Source: Eudorina sp. 2006-703-Eu-15 (lineage: Eukaryota; Chlorophyta; Chlorophyceae; Chlamydomonadales; Volvocaceae). From it: a stretch of DNA of 64,000 bases. This document shows, in pieces, positions 24,198-39,580 of the stretch. Position 1 is the stretch's first letter. Each line of letters starts with the position of its first letter. The stretch lies in the NCBI GenBank assembly GCA_003117195.1, contig BDSI01000026.1, forward strand, positions 310,001 through 374,000, written 5' to 3'. A model generated the notes under the pieces. It was not told the DNA's origin and ran no database searches. It saw nothing but the letters and a program-made list of their open reading frames with translations. Position numbers and translations under genes: made by a program.

Positions 24198-24709
24198 GCT
24201 TGAGGCGCGCTGCAAGTATCCTCGACTTTGAGTCGCAGTGGTCAATCACCTGCACCACAAAGTTGTGCCAGATTTTACAGATCTCACAGACCTCACAGAT
24301 CTGTCACAGATCTCACAGATCCCACGCGCGCGCGCGCTGCCCTACCTCCTCGCCACAGGAGGCGCGGGCGGCTGGCTCTCAGGACGGCGAAGACGCGCCG
24401 CCGCGCAGCCCCTCCGCGTCCTCCTCCTCTTCGAGCAGGAGCAGCAGCAGCAGCAGCAGCCACGAAAGCAGCAGCAGCAGCAGCAGCAGCGGAGGCGGCA
24501 GCGGCAACGGCGGCGACGGCAGTGGCGTCGGTGGTGACCGCAGCGTCGTCAGCGGCCGAAGCCGGAGCACCTCCGTCACCGAGGGTTCAGCCCCATCCAC
24601 TCGGGTGCCGTCACGAGCCTCTTCGGCGGCGGCGGCCAGCAGCCAGCAGCCGCAGCCGCTGGCGGCATCTCGGCAGGGCTCCGTCACCAGTCGCAGGAGC
24701 GGCTTCTGA
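19290..24709 (+). CDS. Uncharacterised 897-aa protein: helical N-terminus, seven 33-aa repeats, Ser-rich tail
   Basis: Six exons, all joining at phase 0: 19290-19796, 20395-20547, 20973-21095, 21314-21478, 22358-23752, 24359-24709. The ATG follows a C-rich leader (CCAGTCACC). Residues 1-260 are a charged, mostly helical region (MNDVDFRGATLDMEDTALWD..., LFDRLDNTGSLTAENKEFSK, VTVSYKGRQVAAAVRIL). A Pro/Ala-rich linker follows, then Ala/Ser/Pro-rich low-complexity sequence. Seven copies of a 33-aa repeat (AGSDAGSTRTGTTHKTTPPA + SGFGGYGGAPPPA) come next. The end is a Ser-run and Arg/Ser-rich tail finishing in SVTSRRSGF. The N-terminal 260 residues look like a folded domain, the rest disordered. 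I do not recognise the family; a structural or cytoskeletal role would be guesswork. The intron before exon 5 (about 880 bases) is long with a weak pyrimidine tract, so exons 1-4 and 5-6 could in principle be two genes. Confidence 0.75.
22835..23488 (+). repeat. Coding 99-base tandem repeat, seven units
   Basis: Units start at 22835, 22934, 23033, 23132, 23231, 23330 and 23429 (last one partial). They are nearly identical at DNA level, varying mainly at Asn/Thr after HK, at TAT/TTT (GGYGG, GGFAG, GGFSG) and at a few third positions. All six frames stay open across much of it, which creates long antisense open frames. Confidence 0.95.
23957..24197. repeat. CTCCTG/ATCCTG hexanucleotide array in the last intron
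   Basis: About 40 hexamers arranged in blocks: CTCCTG, then ATCCTG, a short CTCCTG block, ATCCTG, then CTCCTG again. The array ends about 160 bases before the acceptor of exon 6. On the minus strand it reads as Gln-Glu/Gln-Asp repeats, which I treat as an artefact. Confidence 0.9.
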
Positions 24710-26399
24710 GGGCCTGATGACGGCGTAGGTTGCGGCAGCGGATGGGAGGATGCTTTGGCGCGGACGACCGGTGGTACGACTGACTGAAGGATATGTGGTC
24801 TCGGAGCAGCCGACACACGGGATTAACCTGTGTACGGCCCCTGGACGAGAGGGTGTGTCAGCACTTGCGCCCTGGGAGGAGGACTGGGCTCTCCACCGGT
24901 CGAGGCCGTGACCTCGCGGTTTCCTAAATAGTCTAGTTCGGTGACTGGTTTGGCGTTTGGGTTGCCCCTTCCGGGCGGCCGGGGCCTCCAACTACACCCC
25001 CTCCCCCGCCGGAGTTTCGGGCACTGCGGGTTGGGCGCTTTGACCTGCGGGTTGGGCCTCAGAACGCAGTGTGTGCTGCAGTGTGTGCTGCAGGTTTGCA
25101 AACAACCTCGTGGTTTGGGCGCCGCTGTCTGTCGTTGTTGCTTGTTTGCCGTTTGTTTCTGTGATGGGGAGGGAACTGATGCAGGCATGGTTTGCATGGT
25201 GAGCAGCATGATAGGCAACATGGTGCGGCGGGGGGTCCCAGAGACACACTTGTGGAAGCATGACCATCCGTGCATACACCGGGTCTGAGGGGCCGGTCTC
25301 TGGGGCCGAGCGCAGCGACGGAAAGGTGCCCTGACGGAAATCAAGGTCGGGAGGAGCTTTTCTTTCTGCCTGGGGAGGGAGAGAAGGGCGGCAAACCATA
25401 TGCGCGCGCGCGCGGGACCGCGGGGGTGCTTTGCCCGTACTGCACACCCAGGGCGGGAGCGCCGGAGGAGCCCCGCCCTCGAGGATTGCGAAATACCCCT
25501 GAAGGGTTGTTTCAAGCCGATGGGCGGCTGTGAGGCTGCCGAAACAGGCGCCCGCCATCAGAGTTTAAACACATTTTGAATTAAAAATTGAGAATTTGTT
25601 CGGGGTTCCAGCCAGGCGTTCGGGTTCCTTGCGTTGAGCAGGTCAGGTCCTGTCCGGACCTGCTGCTGCCCACAGTCCCCCCTCTGCCTGTGTGTCATGT
25701 GTTTTGAGACAACGAGCTGCATTCCTGTGTGTGTCGCTGACGTCCACCGGGGCACACGTAGCACAGCACACCCTGCCCAGGCGGCTCCGGTCGTGAGTCC
25801 GCTGTCAGCCTGTCACGTCTGCCGGATTCCCCGATCCCCGATTGCTTCCCGCTGGTTTCCTTCCAGGACGGGATGCGTGTTCGTACTAGCACAGCTGTCG
25901 TACGGCAGCAGCTGTTGACCGTGTGTAGCCTGTGGTCGTACATGCGGGTTACTGGGTTTGGATGGAGACGTGGACTGACCGACTGACTAAATGACTGTGG
26001 CTGTACCTGCGACACGGCGGCCGCACCTACCGGACAGTGGACACGGGCAAAGCTCCGGAACCAGTGCGCCGCCGCGCGCTCGCTGATCTTGCTCGCCGGC
26101 CAGGGCCGTGACGAGCCGTTACAAGGGAGAGAGACGTCATATGGGTCAGGGGCAGGCAGGCAGCCGAGGAGGGCAGGCAGGCAGGGAGGCGGGATGCACA
26201 TACGTCGACATGCATGTGCATGCGCAGGAAGTTCTGTGGTTTGTTTGTTGCAGGGATGCGGGTTCGTTCCGATCCGGAGCCTCGATGGGGGTTCCGGAGC
26301 CGGGCAGCTCCTCGCGCCACAGGGGACGTGCACTACTGCTGCCCGTGCGTTACTGTTGTCGCGGATCTGGCGGCGGCAGTGACAGCGGCGGCAGTGACA

Positions 26400-26461
<62 letters not shown>

Positions 26462-28119
26462 AGGTGTGTGTGTGGCTGCAGTGCGGCGTTCGGTCTGGCG
26501 CGGTGCTAGGGTTGGTCCCAGGGTCGGCTTTGTCGCTGTGCTTGCGCCAACGGCACGAGTTTTAAGAGCTACCGTAGCTGCTGAAGCTGTTGCTCACCGC
26601 TCCGCTCTCCGAGGTTGAACTCGTATCCCTTCAAGGGGCTGCTGATACGATCCGATCCGCGTCCGGATGGACGCCCGGAACCGAGTCGTACAAGCGGCGA
26701 CAACATGTGCCGGTGTGTGTGCCCGCCCGTCTGGGTGGCGCGGACCTCCCAGCAGCCACACATGGCTCGGAAAGTCGGATTCCGGGGGCGTCGTGTGGAC
26801 GGCGGCGCTGCAGCAGAGGGTCCTTGTCGGTATGCAGCGTGACCGATGGTGCAGCGGCCGGCCTCGCCCCACCTTTCCCGTGATGTCGTCCGAGTGGTGA
26901 GTGAGACGCCCGGCCATTCCACACGCATCCGTGCGCCTGCCGCCACTGCATCCCTTGGAGGTGGCCAGTCGCAGCTGCAACGCTCTTAAGGGTAGAGTTC
27001 AGCAGTAGAGTTCAGCACCGCCCGCAGTGCAGCTGCCGCTGCCGTTGCTGCTCCGGGTTCCGGCCCTCTTCCCCCAGCCACAGCTGCACGTCCAACTCAA
27101 CCCTCCAACTCAACCGCTACCTGGCTCCATGCCCGGCCGTGTACAGACGTACGAAATCATGCCTTTCTGTCACACACTAAAAGGCCAGGCCAGGCCGTGC
27201 ACGCAGCTGCGCATCATCGTCTCTTGCTGAGCACGCGCCGTGCAATCCATACATCAGGGTCCGAGTGCAAAACATTGATCCTGGGTTATAGCGCGGTGCG
27301 GTCCCCTGCCGCCGCTGCAGTCTGCAGCAGGGCCCAACTGCCCCAAGATTCCACCGTCAGGGGTCAGGGGTCAGGCAATAGGAACTAACCGTAATGGAGG
27401 AGGGGACGACGGACGAGCACCCCACACAAATAGAGCAACCATCAGCCACTATATATACGCAGACGGACCAACCTTCCAGCTCCGCGCTGGACTACCTACC
27501 TATCGCGCACCGCGCCACGTACGGTATTGGACACCAAAATTAACGGCGGCACGGGTTGTATACAAACGAGTATGCGGACGACTAGGCCATCACTCATGAG
27601 CCATCTTGCCTGGTGAGACTGCTGGGGTGGCTCTTGCTCCCTCCCTCACTGCCTCCCTCAGGACCATGGAGGGCCTTACTTCGCGGACGTCGTGGTGACA
27701 TCAATGTGAACAGACGCATCCAACAGCGGTTCAGCCCGTCCACATCTGCATGCACCCGGTTGGTCGCCGGGGCGCCGGTTCTCACCCTTTGCCGCGCGGC
27801 CGTTACGCACCCCGCACGGTCTTGGGAAAGTCAGTGTCGTGCATACGTGCATAGGCTATGCAGCAGTACAGCCCTACACAGCCATCCCGCGCTAACTCCA
27901 CACAAACGCGCCCTTCGGTCCCCGTCTGATGGCCCCTCTGGCCGCTGTGCATACGCATACGCATACGGTACAACCAGCTGCTTGGCTCCTCCGCCGCCAG
28001 GCGGTGGAAATCCTCAACCCGTTGACGACTGATGTTGCGGCATCCTATACATACACGTACACATGCAGGTATGTACGTACCGTATGTATGTACCGTCCGT
28101 CCGTCCGTCCGTCCGTATG
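24710..28119. other. Convergent intergenic region without supported genes
   Basis: Lies between the stops of the plus-strand repeat protein and the minus-strand F-box/ankyrin gene. It contains a GGC microsatellite (26399-26461), a CG-alternating patch near 25403, a TATA-like TATATATA near 27452 and gene-like GC content, but no open frame with protein-like composition and matching splice sites. An unrecognised or non-coding transcript cannot be excluded. Much of it may be 3' UTR. Confidence 0.45.
26399..26461. repeat. (GGC)n microsatellite
   Basis: About 21 uninterrupted GGC/CGG triplets in the intergenic region, preceded by two GGCAGTGACAGC units. Confidence 0.9.
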
Positions 28120-30335
28120 TTAGGTTGCCCACCGACCAATAAAGGCCCGAACTGCCTCTGCTGCGGCACCCTGACGCCGCGCAGCTGCCCGCCGGGCCTC
28201 CTCCCAATCCACCTCGCAGCCCTCCTCCAGCAGCCAGGCCAGTAGCTCCACCCGGCAGCCTTTTCTCACAGCCTGCGCAAGTATGTGCTGTTCCTTGCGG
28301 CCCCAGGGCGCACGCAGCCGCCGCAGGCACCGCAGCACCGCCATGTCCTGGTTGGCGATGGCGTTCATGTAGCAGGCACTCGTCTTCTGTGGGTTGGTTC
28401 CAACAAGTGGGAAGATGAGGTGCCTAGGCTGATGCTGATTCGTGTAAATTTGGATTCGGCAACACTACGATTGGCGTACGATCCGGACATGGTACGACGG
28501 CACTCGCTCGCTGACCCACGGGGTCGGCCGACCCACGGGTCAGCAACACAGGTCGTTGCCACCTAGGAAACAAAACTCGACCGACACGCCACTAACTTAA
28601 GAGAGGCTTGCTGTCCTCGTGAACCTCATGTGTCATGGACCTGTCCACTCACCGGCAGCGGGCAGCCTCGCTCCACCATCCACTCAAGGAGCGCGACGTT
28701 GCCCGACTGCGCCGCGCCAATGGTGGCAAGATGGCTCCAAGCGCATCCGTGCGCCCGCAGCCACTGCATCACCTCCAGGTTGCCAGTCTCGGCCGCGGCA
28801 CTGGCGAGGTCAGCACTCGGGCCCTCCAGCAGCGCCTCCCGTAGCGCCGCCGCAGCCGCCGCCCCGACCTCAGGCCCTGCCCCCGCCAGCCCCTCCGGCT
28901 CCGCCACCGCCACCGCCGCCGCCGCCGCCGCCGCCACTGCGCCTCCAGCCTCCTGGCCAGCTGCCTCTGCCCCGCCGGCGGCCATCCACTGCAGCACCTG
29001 CATGCTGCCGGCGCGAATGGCGGCCTCGACGGTGATCCGCCACATGGGAGCCCCTCGAGCCGCCAGCCGTATCGCGACCACCGCCTGGGCTGGGGTCTTG
29101 ATTGCGCATTCAACCAGGTGCCCAGGCGCTATGGTAAATGCCAAGGTACCGTGGCTCGACGTAGCATTGACCAGGCCTGCCAGCTGCGCGTGCGGCCACT
29201 GCTCGGCGAAGAAGTCAGCCAGTTCAGGTGCGCCGAGGTGCAACGCATTCCGTAAGATGTTACAGATGCCTAGAGAACGCACACCCTCCGGCAGCAACTG
29301 CATGTACAGCTGGGCGCGCTCGAGGCGGTCGCTTGGGTTCAGTGCTTGTGGAAGCATGAAACCTAACTCGCGGGCAGTTCGGCGGTTCAAACCGCAGCCG
29401 TGCGCCCGCAGCCAGTCCACTTTGGCGAGCCAGTCGCGGGTGGGGCTTGTCAGGGCGGCTTCGAGGAGTTCGCAGCTTGCTTGCATTGGCCGCCAGCCAT
29501 CCTGCCGTCCTGATGCGAGGAGGGTGTCGTACACTTGCTGCAACCCTGCCAGGTCGCAACCGTAGGCCGCGCACTCCAGCAATTCAAACTTGAAGTAGAC
29601 TGCTTCCTCGACAGGCACGTACGGCAGCAGCCACAGCACCAGGTCCAGGTGGCCCCCTTTTGCGGCGCCGCACACAGCGCACTGCGCCGCCTCAGGACTC
29701 GTACAGCCATCCGCCCGCAGCGCCTCGCACACATCCCGGCGACCCGCGCGCGCCGCCCCGAGCCAGGCCGGATCATGGTTCGCTTCCGGCCAGCGGCTGA
29801 GCAGCCAGCGCACCAGGGCGATGTGTCCGTTACCGGCGGCTGCCTCCACCGCACCGTACCAGCCGCACTCATCATAGCCAAGGAAGGACTCCTCCACCAG
29901 CCACTCGCACACCGACAGGTGGCCCCCAGCCGCCGCGCCTGTGAGGGCTGAAGCGTCCGGGGGGCAGCCCGCGGCGGCGGCGGCGACCTGGAGGTTACCC
30001 AGCTCGCCGCTCGCCGCAGTCAGCGCCTGGAGCTGCCGCCGGGCGAACACGGTGAGGCTGCGATAGGCCGCCGGGCTGGCCCAGCGACGGACGAAGGCGT
30101 GGCGCGGCACCGGCTCGGACAGCCGGACACGGGCCGCGTCGCGGAAGAGCTCCGCGGCGGCCTTGTTGAGCAGCTTCAAGGTGCAGGCCACGTCGTTGCT
30201 GGACAGGTGCTGAGCCACACGCCGCTGCAGATCGGGCAAGAGGTCGGACCAACAGCCGGTCGCCCTTGGTGAGGTGGAGGAGGAGGAGCTTGGACTGCAA
30301 TCCCCGAGAGCGATGTCCGATGTGCTATGGTACAT
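28120..30335 (-). CDS. F-box/ankyrin-repeat-type protein
   Basis: Two exons, 28653-30335 and 28120-28386, join at phase 0 (donor CCG|GTGAGT, acceptor CACAG) to 649 aa. After a Ser-rich start the sequence LLPDLQRRVAQHLSSNDVAC followed by LKLLNKAAAELF fits an F-box-like helical motif (residues about 30-70). Ankyrin-like units follow: GAAAGGHLSVCEWLVEE, AAAGNGHIALVRWLLSRW, GAAKGGHLDLVLWLLPYV, AAAETGNLEVMQWLRAHGC and AAQSGNVALLEWMVERGCPL. An Ala/Val-rich insertion near residues 465-490 is coded by a GCC/GGC repeat. The family is expanded in volvocine algae. F-box proteins serve as substrate adaptors of SCF ubiquitin ligases, but for this type that role is inferred only. The F-box is divergent. 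Confidence 0.85.
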
Positions 30336-30636
30336 ATTTGCTGTTTGTTCGGGCCGGAGGCGCGCTGCAGATGGAGGTCGGTGCTGTCTGCTGTTCGCTG
30401 TGATTGGTGGCTGGCAGTCGAGCGTTACAGCAGGGCGGGCGTTTTTTTCTGTGGCCAGCCGAAGGAGCGCCCTTTCACGCTTATCGTTGGGATTGCACTG
30501 TTATCATTCCTTCATGAGAAACCCGCCCGTTGAACTTCAATTGTGGTTCAAATCACTGAGGGAGGCTGAGGGTTTTCACCGTCACAGAAGCGCACCGTCC
30601 CAGAACATCGAAGGTGCCCACTTGCTCATGTCCTGA

Positions 30637-30670
30637 ATGAATGAATGAATGTTACAGCGGACCCCAAAGG
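30637..30670 (-). repeat. Dispersed repeat A, copy 2 (truncated)
   Basis: Minus strand reads CCTTTGGGGTCCGCTGTAAC followed by ATTCATTCATTC. It matches the 3' part of the copy at 48538, including the ATTCAT tail. Confidence 0.45.
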
Positions 30671-31032
30671 GACCTGTAACATACGTCACACCGGGCAATT
30701 TGGAGTTCTTCATGCCAATATTTGGTTGGTCCCGTGGCACAGTCCCGTGGGTCGGTCTCAGCCGGTTGTACGGGAACAGAAGACTGTCCCAATCATGCAA
30801 ATAATCGCTTCACGTGTAGTGCAGTCCTATCTGCAATCTACGCAGCTAGCAGAGCACATAATGTGACCGTGCTTGGATTTTGCCTTCGACGCTGTCCGCT
30901 GTGTCCCGCAAACCTCACCCGAACCCACGCGCTTTCTGCATGGTCATATATCGAGAGTGTATGGCAGCTCTTGCCCTGGGTGTGCTTGGGCTTATGGAGC
31001 GGTATCCGGTGGCGCGGATCCGTTCGAGCAGC

Positions 31033-31101
31033 GTGTGGTGAGGAGGCTAAGGATGTCACCGATGACCCGCGGCGGGGGTTCCACTGCTGTAACGTAACAT
31101 T
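31033..31101 (+). repeat. Dispersed repeat A, copy 3
   Basis: Shares GTGTGGTGAGG, TGTCACCGATGACCCGCGG and CTGTAAC with the copy at 48538-48606, in the same order and spacing. Confidence 0.5.
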
Positions 31102-32100
31102 GATGTTCAAGGTACCCCTGGTGTGTACCTTACGGCGCGAAGCGGGTCGTGCGTCGCGATTGGTGGATGCAGCTCGTCTATCTGTGGAGGTTGGCTCCGC
31201 GGTTCGCGCGTCCCCCCGTACGTGCGTGCCTTGCCGGGTTAGATGCCTCGCCTGGCCAGCTCTTGTTCTTTGACCTCGACAACGAACTGCCCGGATGGCG
31301 CGTGACGGCACAATGTCGCAAAGAGTAGTGTGCCTTCAAGCAAGATGACGAGCACTGGATTGCGTCTCGATAGGGTCCCCAGTTCGTCCTGGCAAGCAAT
31401 CCGCTCACGCTTCACAAATCCGCAACCACCGGCGGCTGTTTCGGGGCCGCCTCGTGGCGCGCCCGCCGCCGTCCTTATCGATCGAGGGGTCGGGTTGTAA
31501 GGGATCATGTCGCGAGCGATGCCGTGCGCGGGAGTCGTGCCAGGCTTCCACAGGGGCCCCCACCAGCTCAGCGGACCTCAGAGCACTTCCCTGAGAGTTT
31601 GATCGGACTCTGGGGATCCCTTGATTGGGGTCCACTGTAACCTCCGCCCCGCCATTCGCCGCTCAGCCAGCAAGTCTTGACGCGCCCGCAGCAGACCCGC
31701 CGTACAATCAGCAGCACGCGCCGACTCAACAAAAACGCACCATCATCTCCACCACCTCTGCCCTGAGTAGGCAGCCTCCGGGGACCCCTGCCACGGCTCG
31801 GGCCGCCCCCAGGCGTCTTCTCCCTTCCCTCGCTCGCCTTATTCCCCTACGTCCCCGCTCCCTATCAACTTCACCACACGGGAGGCGGCAGCTGCTGCAC
31901 CGGATACACCACGGAGGGCGGGTTTCTTCATCATCATGGTCACACAGCACACGCAGCGGGCACGTTAGTTCTTTTACTAAGCACACACACACACACAGTG
32001 GTTCTATGGTAAGTATATTGCCACCTGGGATCGGGCGCGCGGGCGGGTTGCAATTCTAAACACACACAGTGGGCCGCCGGGGCCGTCACCAACAGAAGCC

Positions 32101-35100
32101 CTAGCCCGCGAAGTCCCCGGCGGGTGTGCTCATGACCTCCGACGTCTTCGCCGCCAGCGCCAGCACCGACTCGCTGACGTGGCCCAGCACGTTGAAACCC
32201 GCCACCAGCGCCGCCGCCTGCTGGACGTCGAGCCGCTCCGCGGGCGGCCGGGACAGCTCCACCGCGCGCACCGCCAGGGCCTCCAGCGCGTCCCAGTCCA
32301 CCTTGCCATGCGCCTGCAGCAGCTCCATGACTCTAGAGGGCGACGGCAGGCATGGCGGCACACGGCGGTGCGCGCGCGTGCGCACGCGCACGGGGCCCGG
32401 GGGGTCGGAGGCGAGCGGGTGCGTCGTGCGTGTTTAATGAGAAGCGTCGTGCGTGTGTGGGTTGGTCGGTGCCGGTTCGTCATCGCTCGGTGCGATGGTG
32501 ACTGGTGTAGGTTTCGGTCCAACGAACAGACACTAGCCACCAACCATCGACGCAAGATGGCGGACCTACCTTGACTTCGGACGGACCACTGCAGCGATCG
32601 GCTGGGCTCACGCGGCAGGAACGACACTCGCAGGGTACGGCACAGTACGGCATCCACCGTACGGCCACTGCTACTAAAGGCCCCCCACCTGCAGATGTCC
32701 TCGGGCTCGAGCCGATGGGCCAGCTGCGCCGCCCTGTGAGCCACCGCGTCGCACAGCCCCTGCTCCACCCCCGCGGAGCTGATTTCGGTGAGGCCGGAGG
32801 CCAGTTTCCCAAGGGCCTCGGGGCCGAACGCCTGAGGGCGGGTGGGCGGGTGTGTGGGGGTGTGCGGGGGTGTGGGACCCGGGCTTGGTTGGATAATACA
32901 GACACAGCCAAACGCACGCCCGCACGGTCATATTTATCGAGGCTGCACGGCACGAAATAGTGTTTCCTCTCTTTTGGCGGCGTCCGGTCCGGACGGGTCT
33001 TTTGACGCTAGGATCAATCGCTCTGACAGCTTGTCGTGTACTTAATTAATGTTGCAGCGGGACCCGCGGGTCATACATCGGCAACCAGCTTGCCATGCGA
33101 CTTCCGGATGGATCAAAGCGGTTTTTACCGTATGTTGCAGTGTACGTCAACAACGAACGGCCCGCGGGTCGCGAATATACCGTACAGCCGCCGGCCCGCC
33201 GCCCGCGGCTCTCCGACTCACCTCCATATTGAAGAGCGCGAAGTCCGTCACCAGGCCCTGCAGCGTGTCGAACTGCCAGTCGTCGGCGCCGCTGCCGCAC
33301 AGCTGCCCGGCGGCGAAGACCACCTCGGCCATCGTCGAGCCGTCCATCTCATCCTGTACGGCAGCGTACATGTACGGCATGTGGCGACGCAATGCTTGGC
33401 AAAAGCTGGCAACGTGCTTGCTCGTCGGCGGTCTCGTGCCCACCGCTGCCATGACGCACGGACGGTCACACCGATGCCGTACAGTGCAGTGTCACATCGA
33501 CTGGCGCCCGACCGACCTTCGACTACCAACTGGATGGACGGCTATAGCCGGGGCATAGAAAAGAACTCGACGGCTCGAGAAATAAATAGCATTCAGTGAC
33601 AGGAGGATCGTAGAAAGTGACCCAGCTTGGCCAGCCCGGCCAGCGGCCCGGCCAGCAGCCCCCCAGATTACTGTACCTGCAGCTTCTCCACCATCGCCTC
33701 CAACGCCTCCGCCCCCACGGAGGGCTCCCTCCCCACGTAGTGGAAGCGCCCAAAGGCCCACAGCACCTTGGCCAGGCTGCGGGCGTCCCACTGAGAGGCG
33801 GTCTCCCGCAGCCGACCTGCGAGGGCAGTCAAGTCGAAACGACATTAGGGTAACTAGGGCAAAGGCTAACAAACTAAAAAGCAGATGCCACGGTAGCCCC
33901 CGCAGCTAGCGGCACCCACCCGCCAATGCCTCCAGGAAGGGCAGGTCGTAGTAGCCGCAGGCGGCCACCGCCCAGGCCACATCCGACAGCTGCGGCGGCG
34001 TAAACTGCGGTACAGTGACGTACAGTGTCGTACAGTGACGCACCGGAGTGCACCGTGTCGGGACGAAGGTTCAAACACAGCCGCAGGAAAGCGATGCTCG
34101 TGATGGTATCACAGCTGTTAAACGGCGGGGCATGACGTCGTGAGGGTGTCACGCCGTGGGAGGATGTCCCCGGGGCATGATTCCCGGGCACACGATTGTG
34201 CGCCAGATCCCGAATCTCGGAGGAAGAGGAAGCTAGGACAAGCGCCGAGCAGCCCCAAACGCCGCAGCGTGTTTTCCCACTGCCTGGGTTTACAGTACGG
34301 AGGTAAGGAGCTAACTACGGAGGTACGGAATACGGCAGATCGCCAGGTAGGGTACCTGGTACATGCGGCCCACGACGTGCTCCACCAGCGCGGCCTTGTA
34401 CTGCATGTCGAAGTGGCCCAGTCGCGCCAGCGCCACCGCCAGCTGCGCCACGCGGCCGGGCGGCAGCGACGGCATCACCGCCACGGCCACGGCCGAAAGC
34501 TCGGTTGCCGACAGGCGGCGCAGCTGCTCCGTGGGGGGCGGTCCGCTGCGCCGCAATGGGGGCCGCTCGCGCGTGCGCGGGTGCGTTTGTGTGGGTGGGG
34601 GTGGGGGAGTTCCGGAGCCGGGGCGCGGTTCAGGAGGAACCCGGTGCCAGGTGCACACACCGTGCCGTGCGGGCGGGCGGGCTGCAATTCTAAACACACC
34701 GTGCCGTGGGGGGCTGCTGCTGAGCAGCCCTGCCCTGAAGGACACCCAAACCACCGCTGAAGATTTACGATACTGTCTAGAGGTGAGGTTGGAATACTTG
34801 GGTTGGGTTGGGTACTTGGGTTGGGTTGGGTCGCCCAATGCGGGTGCGTCATCCACGGGCGGGGGCCATCAATGCGCTGATGGGTGCAGCCGAGGACCAA
34901 TCGACCTGGCCTGGGAAGGACTCGCAAACCCGACGGCGGTTCTGAACGAACTCCAAAACGGCACCACCACCACCACCCCCTGCGCCACACCGCCCCTTGT
35001 CGCCCTTCCACAGCTGCACTGCCGCAGCTGTGCCCCCACCCACCCACCCAGTCCTCCTCGCTGCCACCTGAGCAGGGCTCCGAAACCCTTCCGCGTGGCT

Positions 35101-36164
35101 GGGAGTACTGCCACGGCTGCTGCGGCGGCGGTTCTCCTCTCCCCTCTCTTCCCCCCTCACGCGTTTCCCACCTTGCGTCGAGTACGGCGGCCAGCGGGTG
35201 GGTCTGCTCCCGGTGCTGCCGCAGCTCCTCGTTGTCCACCGTGTCGGAGCCCCAGGGCGGGGGGCCCAGGAGCCCGGGCGCAGTCTGCTGGAGGAGCCGC
35301 TGGATTACGTCCCGCGGGTCGCCCTGGAGGAGAGGGAAGGCGAGGGGAGGGGAGAGGAGGCAGACAACACACGGCCGCACACGCCCGTCACAGGGCATAC
35401 CGCGCATACCGCCACACAGTCCGGTCGGACTTTCTCGTCCAGAACACACCGATCCGCCGTGCAGGCCCCAGGCCGCAAATACTGGTCCAGACCCGGGGGG
35501 GTCGAAGCACCCATGACGGTACCAGATCACCTACACACAGCTGAACCTCCATGCAGGCAGTTCCAACCGTCTGTCAAAAGGGCCTCAGAAGCAGTGCGCT
35601 CTCGAGCAGTGCTGGTCACACCGCACTAGCGCACTTGCCGAAGAACCCCACCCTGGCTTCTCCCCCCGCCCCCACCCCCCTCGGTTTCAATCGCGCCGGG
35701 AAGCTCGTCATCGCCCTACCGCCCTGCCACCCCCCTCGGCCCTGCCGCTGCTTCCCCCCCCCCCTCCGACCGACCTGGTGGTCAGCGGCGATGTTGACCG
35801 GGTCCGGCATCGCCCCGGGTGCCAGGTGGTCGGGTCGCGGCAGCGGCGACCCATGGGTCGTGGGCTCCAGGGGCAGCCCCGGCCCGGGACCGTGGCTGGG
35901 GGACCTGCTGCCCAGTCCAGCAGGCCCTGCGCCGCCCCCCAGGGATCCGTACTCGGGTCGGGAACCGGGGCGGGGGCTGTGTCGACGTGCGGAGCGGCCG
36001 GGGCCGGGGCCGGGGCCCGGACCCGGCCGCGGGGCGGAGGCGGAGGCGCTGAAGCCGCGCGGGTCGCTGCGGGAGGGAGGAGCCCGGCGGGACGGCGGTG
36101 GACCGGTGGAGGCTCTAGAGGCGCGGAAGGACTTGGCAGAGTACACGCCTGATAAGTAGTTCAT
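32101..36164 (-). CDS. Helical-repeat (OPR/FASTK-like) protein, probably organelle-targeted
   Basis: Eight exons join in phase: 35775-36164, 35172-35323, 34356-34545, 33920-34004, 33677-33816, 33222-33353, 32689-32831, 32101-32332, giving 487 aa from MNYLSGVYSAKSFRASRAS. That start is basic and hydroxylated, like an organelle-targeting sequence. A long Pro/Gly/Ser-rich linker follows. The C-terminal two thirds are paired-helix repeats of about 38 residues with aromatic and Ala positions: LSDVAWAVAACGYYDLPFLE, LAKVLWAFGRFHYVGREP, LSAVAVAVMPSLPPGRVAQL, AALVAGFNVLGHVSESVLAL. This pattern resembles octotricopeptide-repeat and FASTK-type RNA-binding proteins of chloroplasts and mitochondria. An RNA-related role is inferred only. 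A second candidate start (36921, MLLRSGFQGMALLQQARTQL) looks like another presequence but could not be joined in phase, so the N-terminus is uncertain. Confidence 0.75.
33048..33081 (-). repeat. Dispersed repeat A, copy 4
   Basis: Minus strand has CCGATGTATGACCCGCGGGT followed by CCCGCTGCAACATT. It lies in an intron of the helical-repeat gene. Confidence 0.45.

Positions 36165-39580
<3,416 letters not shown>

Larger units (their letters stand above)
30336..32100. other. Tandem intergenic region: promoter of the ankyrin gene, 3' UTR of the helical-repeat gene
   Basis: No supported exon. Two copies of dispersed repeat A lie here (30637-30670 and 31033-31101), plus an ACACAC tract near 31981. 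Several TGTAA and TTACA words occur inside the repeats, so the true poly(A) site of the upstream gene cannot be picked. Confidence 0.5.

Noticed and set aside
23709..24258. Minus-strand Gln-Glu/Gln-Asp and Gly-Ala/Gly-Ser repeat proteins
   Set aside because: Pure translations of the CTCCTG/ATCCTG intron array; no flanking coding potential.
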